Shown piece after piece: positions 34,361 to 34,955 of a stretch of DNA of 34,955 nt; the first letter of the stretch is position 1; each line of letters begins with the position of its first letter. The stretch covers positions 1-34,955 of the forward strand of contig CAMKSB010000004.1 in assembly GCA_946415335.1 (NCBI GenBank). Reading direction: 5' to 3'. Both the position numbers and the translations under genes were made by a program. Origin of the DNA: an uncultured Clostridia bacterium. Lineage in GTDB: Bacteria; Bacillota; Clostridia; Oscillospirales; Acutalibacteraceae. The notes under the pieces were generated by a model. That model had not been told where the DNA came from and did not search any database. It saw only the letters and a program-made list of their open reading frames with translations.

Positions 34361-34405
34361 AAAAAACGGGCGGCTGACCGCCCGATGAAAGCAGTCAGCC
34401 GCCCG
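34361..34405 (-). terminator. Terminator after the CotJC-type gene, with two alternative hairpins
   Basis: On the minus strand a perfect 12-base stem pairs 34405-34394 with 34378-34367 and is followed by six U. Within it, CGGGCGG (34367-34373) can instead pair with CCGCCCG (34378-34384) across a CTGA loop, giving a smaller hairpin before the same U run. Confidence 0.85.
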
Positions 34406-34421
34406 AAAATTACGGATGTGC

Positions 34422-34955
34422 TTACTTCTTCTTTTTGTAACAAGCCTTGTCAAAGGATGGGTTGAACGCGTAGAAGTTCTTTTCATCCAGACTGTCCGTC
34501 AGCAGCCGCAGACTTTCGCCGAAGCGCTGATAGTGCACGACCTCGCGTTCGCGCAGGAACCGGATGACGTCCTTGACTTCATAATCGTCGCAGAACCGCA
34601 GAATGTTGTCATACGTCGTGCGTGCCTTCTGCTCAGCCGCCATGTTCTCGTGCAGATCGGTGATGGGATCGCCCTTGCTCTGGAGATACGCCGCGGTAAA
34701 CGGTGCTCCCGCAGCCGACTGGGGATAGATACCCGTCGTGTGGTCAACGAAGTAGTCCTCAAATCCGGCAGCCTTTACCTGCTCCTCGCTCAGATTTTTC
34801 GTCAGCTGGTACACGATCGCACCGATCATCTCCAAATGATTCAGTTCCTCGGTGCCGATATCCGTCAGCGTGCCCTTCAATTCCGGCATCGGCATGGTGA
34901 ACCGCTGACTCAGATATCGCAGAGAAGCCCCCAATTCGCCGTCGGGACCACCATA
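34422..34955 (-). CDS. cotJC: Manganese catalase, spore coat CotJC-type (partial, N-terminus off the right edge)
   Basis: The visible 177 residues match the C-terminal part of CotJC, a di-manganese catalase-like protein of the inner spore coat: YGGPDGELGASLRYLSQRF, TLTDIGTEELNHLEMIG with the metal-ligand glutamates and histidine (EExxHxE), then AAEQKARTTYDNIL and EREVVHYQRFGE, carrying the second set of ligands. The open frame continues beyond base 34955; about 25-35 N-terminal residues are missing by comparison with the usual start of the family. A lysine-rich end (CYKKKK) precedes a strong terminator. cotJA and cotJB would be expected upstream, outside the window. Confidence 0.93.
   Translation of the reverse strand, partial: YGGPDGELGASLRYLSQRFTMPMPELKGTLTDIGTEELNHLEMIGAIVYQLTKNLSEEQVKAAGFEDYFVDHTTGIYPQSAAGAPFTAAYLQSKGDPITDLHENMAAEQKARTTYDNILRFCDDYEVKDVIRFLREREVVHYQRFGESLRLLTDSLDEKNFYAFNPSFDKACYKKKK

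Overview
The window looks like a chromosome segment from an endospore-forming member of the class Clostridia, most likely a gut Oscillospirales/Ruminococcaceae-type organism. This is inferred from gene content: spoIIR, a CotJC-type manganese catalase, AddAB instead of RecBCD, a Gram-positive Y-family polymerase with a YolD partner, a two-gene SUF system, strong AGGAGG-type ribosome sites and AT-rich intergenic promoters in otherwise GC-rich coding DNA. Genes are packed in short operons with many overlapping starts. No tRNA, rRNA, insertion sequence, prophage or CRISPR array was seen.

Layout. (1) 1-3077, minus: an NRPS-like megaenzyme running off the left edge, with the order adenylation, carrier protein, N-terminal half of a condensation domain, thioesterase. 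A carboxylesterase (3255-4190, plus) is divergent from it. (2) 4239-6852, minus: a GpsA-type dehydrogenase overlapping a polytopic GT-C-like membrane protein. (3) 6853-7456: a 600-base gene-free stretch with two divergent consensus promoters. The minus one drives a structured RNA that resembles 6S RNA. The plus one drives a short RNA of about 85 nt ending in a strong terminator. (4) 7457-9638, plus: an initiating sugar-phosphate transferase and a Wzy/O-antigen-ligase-like membrane protein, suggesting surface polysaccharide synthesis. (5) 9734-12750: a LURP-one-related protein, an Lrp/AsnC regulator, a class I aminotransferase and ispE. (6) 12798-20345: spoIIR, then addB and addA for double-strand break repair. 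(7) 20435-22098: a GNAT acetyltransferase overlapping an LtrA-family membrane protein. (8) 22395-28329: a complete oligopeptide ABC transporter in the order oppB-C-D-F-A. (9) 28353-29075, minus: a small Pr6Pr-like membrane protein. (10) 29227-31116: a Y-family polymerase and a YolD-like protein behind a promoter carrying a LexA-like box. (11) 31186-32854: a SufC/SufB pair. (12) 32916-34241, minus: an HtrA-type protease. (13) 34422-34955, minus: the C-terminal part of a CotJC-type manganese catalase running off the right edge.

The most unusual elements are the NRPS-like protein (half condensation domain, cysteine in place of serine at the thioesterase nucleophile, no amino-group-binding aspartate in the adenylation pocket) and the double non-coding RNA locus at 6.9-7.35 kb. 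All family calls are by reading motifs; no database search was run.
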